Below are positions 17,140 to 25,219 of a DNA stretch of 64,000 bases, in pieces. Made by a program: the position numbers and the translations under genes. Source of the DNA: Szabonella sp046295215 (GTDB lineage: Bacteria > Pseudomonadota > Alphaproteobacteria > Rhodobacterales > Rhodobacteraceae). Location: positions 19,784 through 83,783 of the forward strand of contig JBKBNP010000009.1 in the NCBI GenBank assembly GCA_046295215.1, in the 5' to 3' direction. The notes under the pieces are model-generated. The model was given only the letters and a program-made list of their open reading frames with translations, had not been told where the DNA came from and made no database searches. Position 1 is the stretch's first letter. Each line of letters begins with the position of its first letter.

Positions 17140-18009
17140 ATGACCGCATCGCCCGCCGATGACCCCAGAACGCTGGTTTCGACCGGCTGGCTGGCGGCGC
17201 ATCTGAAAGACCCCGACCTGCGGGTGATCGATGCCTCCTGGTATCTGCCGGACCAGAAGCGGGATGCGCGCGCCGAATATGACGCCGCACATATCCCCGG
17301 CGCGCGGTTTTTCGACATTGACGAGATTTCCGACCAGCGGTCCAGCCTGCCGCATATGGCCCCACCGCCCGAGAAGTTCATGTCGCGCATGCGGGCGATG
17401 GGAATTGGCGACGGGCATCAGGTGGTGGTCTATGACGGGGCGGGGCTGTTTTCGGCGGCGCGCGTCTGGTGGACCTTCCGCCTGATGGGCAAGATGGATG
17501 TGGCGGTGCTGGACGGCGGCTTTCCGAAATGGCGGGCCGAGGGGCGCGAAATCGAGGATCTGCCCCCGGTGATGCGCGACCGCCATATCACCGTGAGCCG
17601 CCAGAACCATCTGGTGAAGGATGTCACACAGGTAGCCCATGCCGCCAAACTGCGTGAGGCCGAGATCATAGACGCACGCGCCGCCGCACGGTTCCGCGGC
17701 GAGGCGCCGGAGCCGCGCCCGGGCCTGCGGGCGGGCCATATTCCGGGCTCGCGCAACCTGCCGTTCGGCACCTTGCTCAACGCGGATGGCACGATGAAGC
17801 CGCCCGCCGAGTTGCGCGCGGCCTTCGAAGCGGCGGGGGTGGACCTTGCGCGCCCGGCGATCACCACCTGCGGGTCCGGGGTTACGGCGGCGGTTCTGTC
17901 GCTGGCGCTGGAACGGATCGGGCATCGCAACCATGCGCTTTATGACGGGTCCTGGTCCGAATGGGGCATGTATGAGGATCTGAAGGTGGAAACCGGGCCG
18001 GCGGCCTGA
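17140..18009 (+). CDS. sseA: 3-mercaptopyruvate sulfurtransferase
   Basis: 289 residues with two rhodanese domains. The N-terminal inactive domain shows YDAAHIPGARFFDIDEI; the C-terminal domain ends in the active-site loop TTCGSGVTAAVL, whose CGSGVT sequence is typical of mercaptopyruvate rather than thiosulfate sulfurtransferases. The enzyme moves sulfur from 3-mercaptopyruvate to thiols or cyanide. Start at 17140 follows AAGGGAGG. An aminotransferase that could supply 2-oxo acids follows 79 bases later, and the pair may be one transcription unit. Confidence 0.93.
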   Translation: MTASPADDPRTLVSTGWLAAHLKDPDLRVIDASWYLPDQKRDARAEYDAAHIPGARFFDIDEISDQRSSLPHMAPPPEKFMSRMRAMGIGDGHQVVVYDGAGLFSAARVWWTFRLMGKMDVAVLDGGFPKWRAEGREIEDLPPVMRDRHITVSRQNHLVKDVTQVAHAAKLREAEIIDARAAARFRGEAPEPRPGLRAGHIPGSRNLPFGTLLNADGTMKPPAELRAAFEAAGVDLARPAITTCGSGVTAAVLSLALERIGHRNHALYDGSWSEWGMYEDLKVETGPAA

Positions 18010-18088
18010 TCATTCGCCGCCCGCCCCCACCTGCCCCTCCCCGACTGCCCGACCCGACTGCCCCCACCTGACCGAATGGAGACGCGCC

Positions 18089-19273
18089 ATGCTCGAAGCC
18101 CTGAAACCGCAACCCGTCGACAAGATCCTTGCCCTGATCCAGGCCTTCAAGGAGGATCCGAGGGCAGAGAAGATCGACCTCGGCGTGGGCGTCTACAAGG
18201 ATGCGACGGGCCTGACGCCGGTGATGCGGGCGGTGAAGGCGGCCGAAAAGCGGCTGTGGGAGCAGGAGACGACCAAGACCTACACCACGCTGGCGGGCGA
18301 TCCGGCCTATGCCGAGGCGCTGTCGGGGTTGATCCTCGGCGATGCGGTGGAACCTGCGCGGCTTTCGGCCGTGGCGACACCGGGGGGGACGGGCGCGATC
18401 CGGCAGGCACTGGAACTGATCCGGCTGGCGCGGCCCGACGCGACAGTCTGGCTGTCGAACCCGACCTGGCCGAACCATCCCTCGATCATCCGCTTCATGG
18501 GGATGAAGATGGCTGAATACCGCTATTTCGACGCGACCACGCGGGGCGTGGATTTCGGCGCGATGATGGCGGATCTGGAGGCGGTGAAGCCGGGCGATGT
18601 GGTCTTGCTGCATGGCTGCTGCCACAACCCGACCGGGGCGAACCTGACGCTGGACCAATGGGGCGCGGTGGCGGAGTTGCTGGCGCGCAGCGGCGCCGTG
18701 CCCTTCATCGACATCGCCTATCAGGGCTTCGGTGACGGGCTGGAAGCGGATGCGGCGGGCACACGGCTGATTGCCTCCCGCCTGCCCGAAGTGCTGATCG
18801 CCGCGTCCTGTTCCAAGAATTTCGGGATCTACCGCGAACGGGCGGGCCTCTTGATGGCGATTGCGCCGAAAGCCGAGATGCGGGCGGTGGTGCAGGGTAA
18901 CCTTGCATTCCTCAACCGCCAGAATTTCAGCTTTCCGCCCGACCACGGCCCGCGTCTGGTGACGATGATCCTCACCGATGAGGGTTTGCGTGCCGACTGG
19001 CAGGCGGAACTGGAGGAGGTGCGGCTCAACATGCTGGGCCTGCGTCGGCAGTTGGCCGATGAGTTGCGCAAGCTGACCAATTCCGACCGTTTCGATTTCA
19101 TCGCGCATCATCGCGGCATGTTCTCGCGCCTTGGCGCAAGCGAGGCGCAGGTGGAAAGGATGCGGCGTGACAACGGCATCTACATGGTCGGCGATTCGCG
19201 GCTGAACATCGCGGGGCTGAACGCGGCGACGGTGCCGGTTCTGGCGCGGGCGGTCGTGGCGGCGGGGGTCTGA
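18089..19273 (+). CDS. tyrB: Aromatic amino acid / aspartate aminotransferase (class I)
   Basis: 394 residues of fold-type I, Ia subgroup. Visible: KIDLGVGVYKDATGLTPVM (substrate Arg/loop region), HGCCHNPTGANLT, FIDIAYQGFGDGL and the PLP lysine in SCSKNFGIYRERAG. The C-terminal GIYMVGDSRLNIAGL is typical. These enzymes transaminate aspartate, tyrosine and phenylalanine with 2-oxoglutarate; the symbol reflects the closest well-known type and may equally be read as aspC-like. It is convergent with amtB, with an inverted repeat and a bidirectional terminator in between. Confidence 0.88.
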   Translation: MLEALKPQPVDKILALIQAFKEDPRAEKIDLGVGVYKDATGLTPVMRAVKAAEKRLWEQETTKTYTTLAGDPAYAEALSGLILGDAVEPARLSAVATPGGTGAIRQALELIRLARPDATVWLSNPTWPNHPSIIRFMGMKMAEYRYFDATTRGVDFGAMMADLEAVKPGDVVLLHGCCHNPTGANLTLDQWGAVAELLARSGAVPFIDIAYQGFGDGLEADAAGTRLIASRLPEVLIAASCSKNFGIYRERAGLLMAIAPKAEMRAVVQGNLAFLNRQNFSFPPDHGPRLVTMILTDEGLRADWQAELEEVRLNMLGLRRQLADELRKLTNSDRFDFIAHHRGMFSRLGASEAQVERMRRDNGIYMVGDSRLNIAGLNAATVPVLARAVVAAGV

Positions 19274-19334
19274 CCCGACAGCGAAGGCGGGCGCCTCGCA
19301 GGGGGGGAACGGGTTTGCGTTTGCGGGCGCCGCT

Positions 19335-19408
19335 CCTCAGCCCGTTGCCGGGCTTCCTCGCTTTGGGGAGGCGCCGGTGAACCGAAGAGGCCCGGCAACG
19401 GGCTGAGG
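19335..19408. repeat. 19-bp perfect inverted repeat
   Basis: Arms 19335-19353 and 19390-19408 (each containing CCCGTTGCCGGGC or its complement) are perfect complements around a 36-base centre. It sits between the convergent aminotransferase and amtB genes, just before a separate terminator. It could be a transcript-stabilising hairpin or remnant of a small palindromic element. Confidence 0.7.
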
Positions 19409-19444
19409 CGGGTCTGCCCCGGCGCGGGCATCGCTTCGCGAATG

Positions 19445-19483
19445 AAAAAGGCCCGGGCGCGAACGCCCGGGCCTTGGTTTTTT
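19445..19483. terminator. Bidirectional intrinsic terminator
   Basis: Perfect 12-bp stem AAGGCCCGGGCG / CGCCCGGGCCTT with tetraloop CGAA, an A-tract on the left and GGTTTTTT on the right. It can end transcripts from the aminotransferase (plus) and from glnK-amtB (minus). Confidence 0.9.
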
Positions 19484-19495
19484 GGGGAAACCCCG

Positions 19496-20872
19496 TCAGT
19501 CCTTGAACTCAGGATAGGCTTCCATCCCCAGTTCGGAACGGTCGAGCCCCATGACTTCGGCTTCCTGATCCACCCGCAGGCCCATTGCTGCCTTGAGGAT
19601 GAACCAGACCACGGCCGAGGCGATGGTCACGAACAGACCCACAACGATGATCGAGTAAAGCTGCGTGCCGATATTGGCATCGCTGTTTGTGAACACCACC
19701 GCGATCGTGCCCCAGATGCCTGCGAAAAGGTGAACCGGGATCGCACCGACCACATCGTCGATCTTGAACTTGTCCAGGAGCGGCACGGTAAAGACCACGA
19801 TCACGCCGCCCACGGCCCCGATCAGGGTCGCGACCCCCAGCGACGGCGTCAGCGGTTCGGCGGTGATCGCCACCAGACCGGCCAGCGCGCCGTTCAGGAC
19901 CATGGTGAGGTCGGCCTTCTTGTAGATCACCGAGGTCAGGATCAGCACCGCCAGCACACCGCCGACAGCCGCCGCATTGGTGTTGGCGAAGATCCGGCCC
20001 ACGTCGGCGGCATCGCCCACCGAGGAGAATGCCAGTTGCGAGGCCCCGTTGAACCCGAACCAACCCATCCACAGGATGAACATGCCCAGCGTCGCCAGCG
20101 GCAGGTTGGAACCCGGCATCGGCAGGGTCTTGCCGTCCTTGCTGTATTTGCCCAGACGCGGCCCGAGGATGATCGCGCCCACCAGTGCCGCCCAGCCCCC
20201 GACCGAGTGGACCACCGTGGAGCCCGCGAAGTCGAGGAAGCCCGCGCCGTCAAGGAAGCCGCCGCCCCATTTCCAGGAGGCCTGGATCGGGTAGATCAGC
20301 CCGGTCAGAACCGCCGTGAAGATCAGGAAGGGCAGCAGCTTGATCCGCTCGGCCAGCGCGCCCGAAACGATGGAGGCGGTGGCGGCGCAGAACATCACCT
20401 GAAAGAAGAAATCCGAACTGGTCGCAGCATATTCATAGTCATCCGCCGCATCCGCCGTGACGCCGACCGCTTCCAGAACGGCGGTTCCGATGGAGCCGAA
20501 CACGCCTTCGATGATCCAGCTGTCACCCGGATACATGACGTTGTAGCCGATCAGGTAATAGGCAAAGCAGGCCAGCGAGAAGAGCGAGACGTTCTTCAGA
20601 AGCTGCATGGTGACGTTCTTGGACCGGACGAGCCCGGCCTCCAGCATGGCAAAGCCCGCCGCCATCCAGAACACGAGGAAGCCGCCGATCAGCATGATCA
20701 GCGTATTCATGATGAAGACCATATCGGTCGGAACGGCGGAGGCGACAACCACGGTCTCCTCGACGGCTTCGACCGCGGCCTCGGCGGTGGCCGCGACCTC
20801 CTGCGCATGGGCCGGAAGGGCAATCGCTGCGGCCAACACCGCAAGCCCTGTCAGATTTTTCCAGTTCGACAT
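19496..20872 (-). CDS. amtB: Ammonium transporter
   Basis: 458 residues from the ATG at 20872. A signal peptide is visible (LAVLAAAIALPAHA), as in many proteobacterial Amt proteins, then about eleven membrane helices. Family motifs: FWMAAGFAMLEAGLVRSKN, DFAGSTVVHSVGGWAALVGA with the pore histidine, and VPVHLFAGIWGT-like text (IPVHLFAGIWGTIAV) with the second pore histidine. It conducts ammonium across the inner membrane and is gated by the PII protein encoded 28 bases upstream. Regulation by nitrogen status is expected through the promoter upstream of glnK. Confidence 0.96.
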   Translation of the reverse strand: MSNWKNLTGLAVLAAAIALPAHAQEVAATAEAAVEAVEETVVVASAVPTDMVFIMNTLIMLIGGFLVFWMAAGFAMLEAGLVRSKNVTMQLLKNVSLFSLACFAYYLIGYNVMYPGDSWIIEGVFGSIGTAVLEAVGVTADAADDYEYAATSSDFFFQVMFCAATASIVSGALAERIKLLPFLIFTAVLTGLIYPIQASWKWGGGFLDGAGFLDFAGSTVVHSVGGWAALVGAIILGPRLGKYSKDGKTLPMPGSNLPLATLGMFILWMGWFGFNGASQLAFSSVGDAADVGRIFANTNAAAVGGVLAVLILTSVIYKKADLTMVLNGALAGLVAITAEPLTPSLGVATLIGAVGGVIVVFTVPLLDKFKIDDVVGAIPVHLFAGIWGTIAVVFTNSDANIGTQLYSIIVVGLFVTIASAVVWFILKAAMGLRVDQEAEVMGLDRSELGMEAYPEFKD

Positions 20873-20900
20873 TTTCAAGGTTTCCCCTTCCCCAGCGCCT

Positions 20901-21239
20901 TCACAGCGCGTCATCGTTGATTTCGCCGGTGCGCACGCGGACGGCCTGCGCCACTTCAAGCACGAAGATCTTGCCGTCGCCGATCTTGTCGGTCTTGGCG
21001 GTGGTCGCGATGGTTTCGACGACCTGATCCGCAAGGCTGTCGGTCACCACGATTTCAAGCCGCACTTTCGGCACGAAATTCACGGCATATTCCGCCCCGC
21101 GATAAATTTCGGTATGGCCGGATTGCGACCCGAACCCCTTGATTTCGGTCACCATCATGCCGCGCACGCCGATGGAGGTCAGCGCCTCGCGGACCTCCTC
21201 CAGCTTGAACGGTTTGATTGCTGCGATGATCAGTTTCAC
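20901..21239 (-). CDS. glnK: Nitrogen regulatory protein P-II
   Basis: 112 residues, the exact family length. A GTG start at 21239 preceded by AAAAGGGG gives the canonical KLIIAAIKPFKLEEVREAL start. The T-loop has the uridylylated tyrosine in GHTEIYRGAEY, and the ATP-binding region reads TGKIGDGKIF-like (TDKIGDGKIFVLEV) with VRVRTGE near the C-terminus. It senses 2-oxoglutarate and ATP/ADP and blocks AmtB. Linkage to amtB supports GlnK rather than GlnB. Confidence 0.95.
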   Translation of the reverse strand: MKLIIAAIKPFKLEEVREALTSIGVRGMMVTEIKGFGSQSGHTEIYRGAEYAVNFVPKVRLEIVVTDSLADQVVETIATTAKTDKIGDGKIFVLEVAQAVRVRTGEINDDAL

Positions 21240-21569
21240 GTTGATCCCCTTTTGCGTTCCGAGGCGGCCCTTTGGGGGCCAACGAGGACCAGAAGGACGT
21301 CCGCCGCGCCGCAGCACAAGAAAACGCCTCATCTTCAGGCAGGCAGAAACCGGCTTTTTGCACATTTTTTGCACTTATCGCGCCGTTGGCTTAAAAATTG
21401 GGCACATCAACAATTCGAATCGCCCTCCTTGGCCCTCCACAAGCCCGCTCAACCGGGCTATGCTGCGCGCAATGATCGACAGGCGGCACGAAGACGGCGG
21501 CAGACAGGCATGAGCAGAACCGGAAATGGCCGATCCCCCCTTGTGGCGGATCGCAGAAAGGGCAGCGCA
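21240..21569. other. Divergent promoter region of glnK-amtB and the penicillin-binding protein gene
   Basis: About 330 bases without a gene, less if translation of the penicillin-binding protein starts at 21510. The middle (21350-21420) is AT-rich with two direct copies of TTTTTGCAC and GGGCAC, and includes a possible sigma-54 site. No other structure seen. Confidence 0.6.
21370..21385 (-). promoter_or_regulatory. Candidate sigma-54 promoter for glnK-amtB
   Basis: On the minus strand CGGCGCGATAAGTGCA has GG and GC separated by exactly 10 bases, as in the -24/-12 consensus TGGCACG-N4-TTGCA, and lies about 130 bp before glnK. GlnK-amtB operons are often NtrC/RpoN-controlled, but some Rhodobacter species use NtrC without sigma-54, so this is tentative. 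Confidence 0.35.
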
Positions 21570-23702
21570 GTGGCAAAGCCGCGTGCGACAAAACCTCCGC
21601 GCAAACCCGCGCGCCGCCGCCCGCGCGGCCCCTTCGGCTGGATCGCGGCGCTGGTGGGCTTCGTCTGGGCCATCCTCTGGGGCTTCACCTGGCGGGTGGG
21701 GGCGGTTTCGGCGATGATCCTCGCCGGGGTCGTGTTCTTTTTCTATTCGTCGCTGCCCCCGCTTGATGCGATGCTGGACGGGCGCGCGCGCGGGTCGGTC
21801 ACGCTTCTGGACCGCAATGACAAGGTTTTCGCATGGCGCGGGGAAACCTTCGGTGGCCAGATCTCGGCCTCCAAAGTGTCCAAGCACCTGCACAACGCCG
21901 TGGTCGCGACCGAGGACAAGCGGTTCTACTGGCATCTCGGTCTCAGCCCGCGCGGCATCGCCTCGGCGGTGCGCATCAACCTGCGCGAGGGGCGCGGCCC
22001 GCTGGAAGGCAATGGCGGGTCCACCATCACGCAGCAGACCGCGAAACTGCTGTGTCTGGGCGTGCCCTATGATCCGGCGGAATGGAAATCCGAAGCTGCC
22101 TATGAAACCGACTGCCGCCGCGGCGGCATCTGGCGCAAGATCCGCGAAGTGCCCTATGCGCTGGCGCTGGAGGCCAAATATTCCAAGGCCGAGATCCTGA
22201 CGATCTATCTCAACCGCGCCTATCTGGGTGCGGGCGCACGCGGGTTCGAAGCGGCAGCGCAACGCTATTTCGGCAAATCTGCCAATCAGGTGAACGCCGC
22301 CGAGGCCGCGATGCTGGCGGGCCTTCTGAAAGCGCCCTCCTTCTATGCGCCCACCAACAATCTGCAGCGCGCCCGCGATCGCGCCAATGTGGTGATCGCT
22401 CTGATGCAGGAACAGGGCTATCTGACCCTGGCCGAGGCCGAGGCCGCGCGGAAGAACCCGGCCAGCCTGTCGGATGCCGCCGAAGCGCAGGCGGGCGGCT
22501 ACTTTGCCGATTGGGTGATGTCGGAAGGCCCCGACTTCCTGACCCGGACCACGACCGAAGACGTCATCATGCGCACCACGCTGGACCAGCGGTTGCAGGC
22601 CGCCGCCGAAACCGCGCTGGCGCATGTGTTCAAGACCAAGGTGCGCGAAGGGTCCAAGGCGCAGGCGGCGGTTGTCGTGATGTCGGCGGATGGCGCTGTG
22701 CGCGCCATGGTGGGCGGGCGCACCCCGCAGCCGCCGGGCAGCTTCAACCGTGCGACCATGGCCAAACGCCAGACCGGATCGGCCTTCAAGCCCTTCCTCT
22801 ATGCCGCAGCCCTCGATTTCGGCTACAGCCCCGCCGATTATGTGCAGGACGAACCGCTGACCATCAATATCCCCGGATCGGGCGCCTGGTCACCGCAGAA
22901 CTATACCCGGCGCTACCTTGGCCTCATCACGCTGACCAAGGCGCTGGAGGAATCGGTCAACACCGCCGCCGTGCGGATTTCCGAGGCGATGGGGCGCGAC
23001 CTCGTGCGCGCGGTCGCCACCGATTTCGGCATTGAAAGCAGCCTCGCCGATGGCCCGGCGCTGGCGCTCGGCGCCTCCGAGGCGACCCTGCTGGAAATGA
23101 CCGGAGCCTATGCGGGCATCCTCAACGGCGGCTCGGCGGTCAAACCCTTCGGACTGATCGACCTGCGCCTGCGCGGTGACAACACCGCCCTGATCGGTCA
23201 GGACGGCGGCATCGGCGAGCGGGTGATTTCCGAGGAAAGCGCCAAATACCTGACCTACATGATGACGCGCGTGATCGAGGCGGGCACCGGGCAAAGGGCG
23301 AAACTGCCGGGGCGCGAGGCGGCGGGCAAGACCGGCACGACCTCGGCGGCGCGCGATGCCTGGTTTCTGGGCTATACCGCCGACTATGTAACGGGCGTCT
23401 GGATGGGCTATGACGACAACACCCCCCTGACCGGCGTGACGGGCGGTGGCATCCCGGCGGAAATCTGGCGCGAGGTGATGGTGCGCGTGCATGAAGGCCT
23501 GCCCGCCCGCCCCCTGCCCGTGCTGATCCCCGAACCCCGCCTGCCCCCCCTGATGAATCAGGATGGCAGCGTGCAGGACAGCTACGCCCCGGAACCGCAA
23601 TACCAGGCCCAGCCACGCCAGCCCGCCCCGCAGCCAAGATCGAATGACGGTGATCTGGCCGAACGCATCCTGCGCGAGGTGCTGGGGATCTTCGGCAACT
23701 GA
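21570..23702 (+). CDS. Class A penicillin-binding protein (PBP1A family)
   Basis: 710 residues from the GTG at 21570, which follows GAAAGGG by eight bases; an in-frame ATG at 21510 is an alternative. Basic cytoplasmic tail, one membrane anchor (GAVSAMILAGVVFFFYSS), then a GT51 transglycosylase domain (ATEDKRFYWHLG, GGSTITQQTAK, NRAYLGAGARGFEAAAQRYF) and a transpeptidase domain with all three motifs: RQTGSAFKPF, SVNTAA and KTGTT. It polymerises and cross-links peptidoglycan. The C-terminus is a proline/glutamine-rich tail. Divergent from glnK. Which of several PBP1 paralogues it is cannot be told from the window. Confidence 0.93.
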   Translation: MAKPRATKPPRKPARRRPRGPFGWIAALVGFVWAILWGFTWRVGAVSAMILAGVVFFFYSSLPPLDAMLDGRARGSVTLLDRNDKVFAWRGETFGGQISASKVSKHLHNAVVATEDKRFYWHLGLSPRGIASAVRINLREGRGPLEGNGGSTITQQTAKLLCLGVPYDPAEWKSEAAYETDCRRGGIWRKIREVPYALALEAKYSKAEILTIYLNRAYLGAGARGFEAAAQRYFGKSANQVNAAEAAMLAGLLKAPSFYAPTNNLQRARDRANVVIALMQEQGYLTLAEAEAARKNPASLSDAAEAQAGGYFADWVMSEGPDFLTRTTTEDVIMRTTLDQRLQAAAETALAHVFKTKVREGSKAQAAVVVMSADGAVRAMVGGRTPQPPGSFNRATMAKRQTGSAFKPFLYAAALDFGYSPADYVQDEPLTINIPGSGAWSPQNYTRRYLGLITLTKALEESVNTAAVRISEAMGRDLVRAVATDFGIESSLADGPALALGASEATLLEMTGAYAGILNGGSAVKPFGLIDLRLRGDNTALIGQDGGIGERVISEESAKYLTYMMTRVIEAGTGQRAKLPGREAAGKTGTTSAARDAWFLGYTADYVTGVWMGYDDNTPLTGVTGGGIPAEIWREVMVRVHEGLPARPLPVLIPEPRLPPLMNQDGSVQDSYAPEPQYQAQPRQPAPQPRSNDGDLAERILREVLGIFGN

Positions 23703-23787
23703 CCCCGGGCTTGCAGGGGCGGCACCCGCCCGCTAGGGTCGCCGCGTCAGACCGGAGGGTCTGGCGCTGCCAGCCAAGGAGCCTGCC

Positions 23788-24246
23788 ATGACCATCGAAG
23801 CCCGCCTTGCCGATCTCGGCGTGACCCTGCCCGACGCCCCCGCGCCTGCGGCCAATTATGTGCCCTTCGTGGTGACGGGAAACCTCGTGCATGTCTCGGG
23901 CCAGATCAGCCAGAAGGACGGCGCGATGATCAAGGGCCGTCTGGGCGACGGCATGACCGTGGAGGCCGGTGCTGACGCCGCAAAATGCTGCGCCGTCAGC
24001 CTGCTGTCCCAATTGCGCGCCGCCTGTGGCGGGGATATTGAGCGGCTGGTGCGCGTGGTGAAACTGACCGGCTTCGTCAATTCCACCGCCGATTTCACCG
24101 ACCAGCCAAAGGTCATCAACGGCGCGTCGGATTTCCTCGTCGCGGCCCTGGGCGACCGGGGGCGACATGCGCGCTCCGCGGTGTCGGCAGCCTCGCTGCC
24201 CTTTGGCGTCGCGGTCGAAATCGAAGCGATTTTCGAGATCGCCTGA
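23788..24246 (+). CDS. RidA family protein
   Basis: 152 residues of the YjgF/YER057c/UK114 group, in the longer subfamily. Family members deaminate reactive enamine/imine intermediates made by PLP enzymes. Conserved parts: VSGQISQKDG, LVRVVKLTGFVNSTADF and the C-terminal RHARSAVSAASLPFGVAVEI, including the Arg and the AVAVEIE-like end. AAGGAGCC lies upstream of the ATG. A GDPD gene follows 31 bases later, and the two are probably cotranscribed. Confidence 0.9.
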   Translation: MTIEARLADLGVTLPDAPAPAANYVPFVVTGNLVHVSGQISQKDGAMIKGRLGDGMTVEAGADAAKCCAVSLLSQLRAACGGDIERLVRVVKLTGFVNSTADFTDQPKVINGASDFLVAALGDRGRHARSAVSAASLPFGVAVEIEAIFEIA

Positions 24247-24277
24247 CGTCCCCTCTCCCCCTGCCCCGGTTGTCCCG

Positions 24278-25048
24278 ATGCCCCCTCCGCTCCCCCCGGC
24301 TTTTCTCGGTGCGCCCATCGCGCATCGCGCCTTCCATGACCACGCCGCCGGACGCCCCGAAAACAGCCGCGCCGCCATTGCCGCCGCCATCGACCACGGC
24401 TTCGGCATAGAGATCGACCTGCAACTCTCCTCCGATGGCGTGGCGATGGTCTTTCACGACGAAGCACTAGCGCGCCTGACCGGGCAGGAGGGGCTGCTGG
24501 GTGACCTGCCCGCCGGCCGGCTCGCTACCCTCCCCCTGCTGGGCGGGGATGAAGGCATCCCGACCTTCGCCGAGGTGCTGGCCCTCGTCGCCGGGCGCGC
24601 GGCCTTGCTGGTGGAACTCAAGGATCAGACCGGCAGCATGGCGCCCGCCGACGGACGCCTCGAGGCGGCGGCAGCGGCGGCGCTGGACGGATACGAAGGC
24701 CCGGTCGCAGTGATGTCCTTCAACCCGCACAGCATCGCCCGGCTGGCAGGGCTCGCCCCGCATCTGCCGCGCGGCCTCACCACCTCCGCCTGGGACGCAG
24801 GCGACTGGGCACCGCTGCCCCCCGCCCGCTGCGACGAACTTCGTGCCATCCCCGACTACACCCGCTGCGGCGCTGCCTTCGTATCGCATGAGGCCTCCGA
24901 CCTCGCCCGCCCCCGCATCGCAGACCTCAAATCCGCCGGGGCCGCAATCCTGTGCTGGACGATCACCTCGCAAGCAGAGGAAGACCGCGCACGCCGGATC
25001 GCGGACAATATCACCTTCGAAGGCTATACCCCCGCCCCCCGCGCTTGA
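24278..25048 (+). CDS. Glycerophosphodiester phosphodiesterase
   Basis: 256 residues, TIM-barrel GDPD. The catalytic pattern is intact: IAHRAFHDHAAGRPENS gives the HR and E/N residues, EIDLQLSSDGVAMVFHDE gives the metal-binding E-D and the second His, and VELKDQTG gives the later Glu and Lys. The enzyme releases an alcohol and glycerol 3-phosphate from glycerophosphodiesters. No signal peptide, so it is cytoplasmic. The ATG at 24278 has no strong ribosome site, so coupling to ridA is possible. Confidence 0.92.
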   Translation: MPPPLPPAFLGAPIAHRAFHDHAAGRPENSRAAIAAAIDHGFGIEIDLQLSSDGVAMVFHDEALARLTGQEGLLGDLPAGRLATLPLLGGDEGIPTFAEVLALVAGRAALLVELKDQTGSMAPADGRLEAAAAAALDGYEGPVAVMSFNPHSIARLAGLAPHLPRGLTTSAWDAGDWAPLPPARCDELRAIPDYTRCGAAFVSHEASDLARPRIADLKSAGAAILCWTITSQAEEDRARRIADNITFEGYTPAPRA

Positions 25049-25087
25049 CGAACGCCGCGCGCACGCCACCCTCTGCCGGGCTGCGGG

Positions 25088-25158
25088 CTTTCACCTGTTC
25101 GAAAATATCCTCGGGGGAGCCTGCGGCCCCGCCGCAGGCCGGGGGCAGACAGCCCCCG
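25088..25158 (-). repeat. Intergenic hairpin-tail element, copy 4
   Basis: Minus orientation: GGGGGCTGTCTGCCCCC, a second stem CCTGCGG/CCGCAGG, then CCCCCGAGGATATTT and GAACAGGTGAAAG. Both neighbours run plus, so it is not behind a gene of its own orientation. Confidence 0.8.
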
Positions 25159-25169
25159 TCCCGCCCCGT

Positions 25170-25214
25170 CCACCAGACCGACGTCCACCAGACCGACCTC
25201 AACCAGACCGAAGG
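25170..25214. repeat. Three 15-bp tandem repeats before a start codon
   Basis: Units at 25170, 25185 and 25200 of the form CCACCAGACCGACSN, with the third ending in GAAGG, which serves as ribosome site for the gene starting at 25220. Copy-number change would move or lengthen the leader. Confidence 0.8.
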
Positions 25215-25219
25215 CCAGA

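Noticed and set aside
20607..23702. 1031-residue frame covering the penicillin-binding protein
   Set aside because: The upstream part is antisense to amtB and glnK; the real protein starts at 21570 or 21510.
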